DNA from: an uncultured Lachnospiraceae bacterium
Lineage (GTDB): Bacteria > Bacillota > Clostridia > Lachnospirales > Lachnospiraceae
Length of the DNA: 14,006 nucleotides
Reading direction: 5' to 3'
Assembly (NCBI GenBank): GCA_910587085.1
Contig: CAJUMC010000075.1
Location: 1 to 14,006, forward strand
A model generated the notes under the pieces. It searched no databases and was not told the origin of the DNA. It worked only from the letters and a program-made list of their open reading frames with translations. The position numbers were made by a program, and so were the translations under genes. Shown piece by piece: positions 13,322 through 14,006 of this stretch; position 1 is the first letter of the stretch; each line of letters begins with the position of its first letter.

Positions 13322-13478
13322 AAAGGCGGAGGGTCTGCGGACAGAGAGAATGGACAGAAGCGCAGGCAGGAGAAACCTCGCGGCAGTAAGACAGCATCAG
13401 ATTTTGAAACAGAAGATTTTAAAAACGGAAGATTTAGAAACGGAACAGGAAGAGAAACAGGAGAAAGAGAAAAAATAA
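13314..13478 (+). CDS. Short highly charged ORF overlapping the DUF951 end
   Basis: 54 codons from ATG 13314, overlapping the DUF951 stop by 8 nt. The product is almost all charged residues, ending in ETEQEEKQEKEKK, and the DNA is a purine-rich low-complexity run. GGGAG touches the ATG and GGAGGAG is about 13 nt away, so initiation is doubtful. It may be a chance frame in a purine-rich spacer. Confidence 0.25.
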   Translation: MNEKAEGLRTERMDRSAGRRNLAAVRQHQILKQKILKTEDLETEQEEKQEKEKK

Positions 13479-13534
13479 AGGGCGCGGAGACTCAGGGGAA
13501 AAGTAAAAACAATATATAAGGAGCAGCGGGCGAA

Positions 13535-13816
13535 ATGGATATGCAGGAAGCCGAGACGGACGAACAGCGCAGAGTTTGTAAAAAATGCCTTCTTCGCGAT
13601 ATGAAGGAGGGGGAATATTTTAAAAATATGTACGAGTATATTGACAGCCTTGATCCGGAAATAAAAACGCCCGGGGAACAGTATGAGGAAAGGCTTGCGG
13701 CCTGCAGGGAATGCGGGCTGCTTATGAACGGCATGTGCAGGGTCTGCGGATGCTTTGTGGAAATGCGGGCTGCAGTAGTGAAAAACAGATGTCCCGGGCC
13801 GGAGAAGCGCTGGTAG
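13535..13816 (+). CDS. DUF6171-like small Cys-rich (zinc-binding type) protein
   Basis: 93 aa. Two cysteine clusters frame a helical acidic middle: CKKCLLRD near the N-terminus (about 15-22), and CRECGLLMNGMCRVCGCFVE (about 57-76) followed by RAAVVKNRCPGP. The C-x2-C and C-x2-C...C-x2-C-x-C spacing strongly suggests structural zinc. I recognise the pattern as that of the clostridial DUF6171 family, often described only as hypothetical. The start ATG has AAGGAG about 10 nt upstream; the spacing is slightly long. It follows DUF951 on the same strand, separated by a purine-rich spacer, so both may share a transcript. Function is unknown; a redox, metal or RNA-binding role would be guesswork. Confidence 0.82.
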   Translation: MDMQEAETDEQRRVCKKCLLRDMKEGEYFKNMYEYIDSLDPEIKTPGEQYEERLAACRECGLLMNGMCRVCGCFVEMRAAVVKNRCPGPEKRW

Positions 13817-13831
13817 ATGAAAAAGCGGGCA

Positions 13832-13908
13832 GGCCGGTTACGGCCGTCGGCATGCGTGCCGCCTTCGAAACTTAAATAAGTGACCGCATACCTGCAGGTG
13901 GTATTCGG
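13832..13908 (+). other. Cluster of three stem-loops after the Cys-rich gene
   Basis: GGCCG/CGGCC (13832-13845), CGGCA/TGCCG (13848-13861), and CCGCATACC/GGTATTCGG (13884-13892 with 13900-13908, one mismatch) follow one another. None has a T-run, so a factor-independent stop is uncertain; they could protect the mRNA 3' end. Confidence 0.4.
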
Positions 13909-13923
13909 CCGTGCAAAAAATAC

Positions 13924-13961
13924 TTGCATTTTATGACAACCTGTGTTAAACTCCCGAGTTT
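13924..13961 (+). promoter_or_regulatory. Promoter facing out of the window, with an inverted repeat at its -10
   Basis: TTGCAT (13924-13929), 17 nt and TAAACT (13947-13952), with TG at the extended position, make a fair promoter for a gene beyond the right edge. AAACTC-CC-GAGTTT (13948-13961) is a perfect inverted repeat overlapping the -10 and the start site. Confidence 0.5.
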
Positions 13962-14006
13962 GACACTTGTGAAAGTAAAAAGCGGCTACAGATCCAGTAA
14001 TTATGC

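Overview
The window looks like chromosomal DNA of a Gram-positive anaerobe of the class Clostridia, most likely Lachnospiraceae (inference). The signs are strong GGAGG ribosome-binding sites, moderately GC-rich coding sequence, Firmicutes-type small proteins (DUF951, a DUF6171-like Cys-rich protein), a three-gene ABC-2 exporter of the COG4586/4587/3694 type, and an XRE regulator of a kind I associate with clostridial accessory DNA.

Layout from left to right. 1-389 (-) is the N-terminal part of an ECF sigma factor with a GTG start. It is more AT-rich than the rest and has a plausible autoregulated ECF promoter. 390-1251 has no convincing protein gene, but it holds a tRNA-like fold with an exact T-loop consensus (772-837). 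Next comes a slipin/SPFH protein (1252-2370) followed by the RNA ligase RtcB (2488-3690), a probable RNA-repair module. Between rtcB and the ABC operon lies an apparent non-coding RNA gene of about 360 nt, with a near-perfect sigma-70 promoter (TTGACA, 17 nt, TAAAAT), long-range helices and an intrinsic terminator (4067-4102). The ABC-2 exporter operon (ATPase plus two permeases) fills 4196-6637 and ends in two copies of a terminator-like element.

7039-8097 encodes a membrane-anchored protein with a long Gly/Pro/Asp-rich stalk and a degenerate M23/LytM domain (SpoIIQ-like architecture), closed by a very strong terminator. 8200-8850 is poor in genes and carries a 24-bp minisatellite. Three genes lie on the minus strand: a hemolysin III/PAQR-type membrane protein (8851-9570), an unrecognised four-helix membrane protein built as a duplication (9843-11348), and an XRE regulator (11436-11792).

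The stretch 11793-12834 looks like eroded accessory DNA: a short peptide remnant, a small intact ORF and a membrane-permease pseudogene with one frameshift and two nonsense codons. The right end returns to housekeeping-like genes: DUF951 (with an extended -10 promoter lying inside a perfect 11-bp palindrome), a short charged ORF, a DUF6171-like zinc-binding-type protein, and a promoter pointing out of the window.

The most interesting parts are the two candidate structured RNAs that flank the slipin-rtcB pair. Neither matched an RNA family I could recognise by eye, and both need covariance and expression tests.
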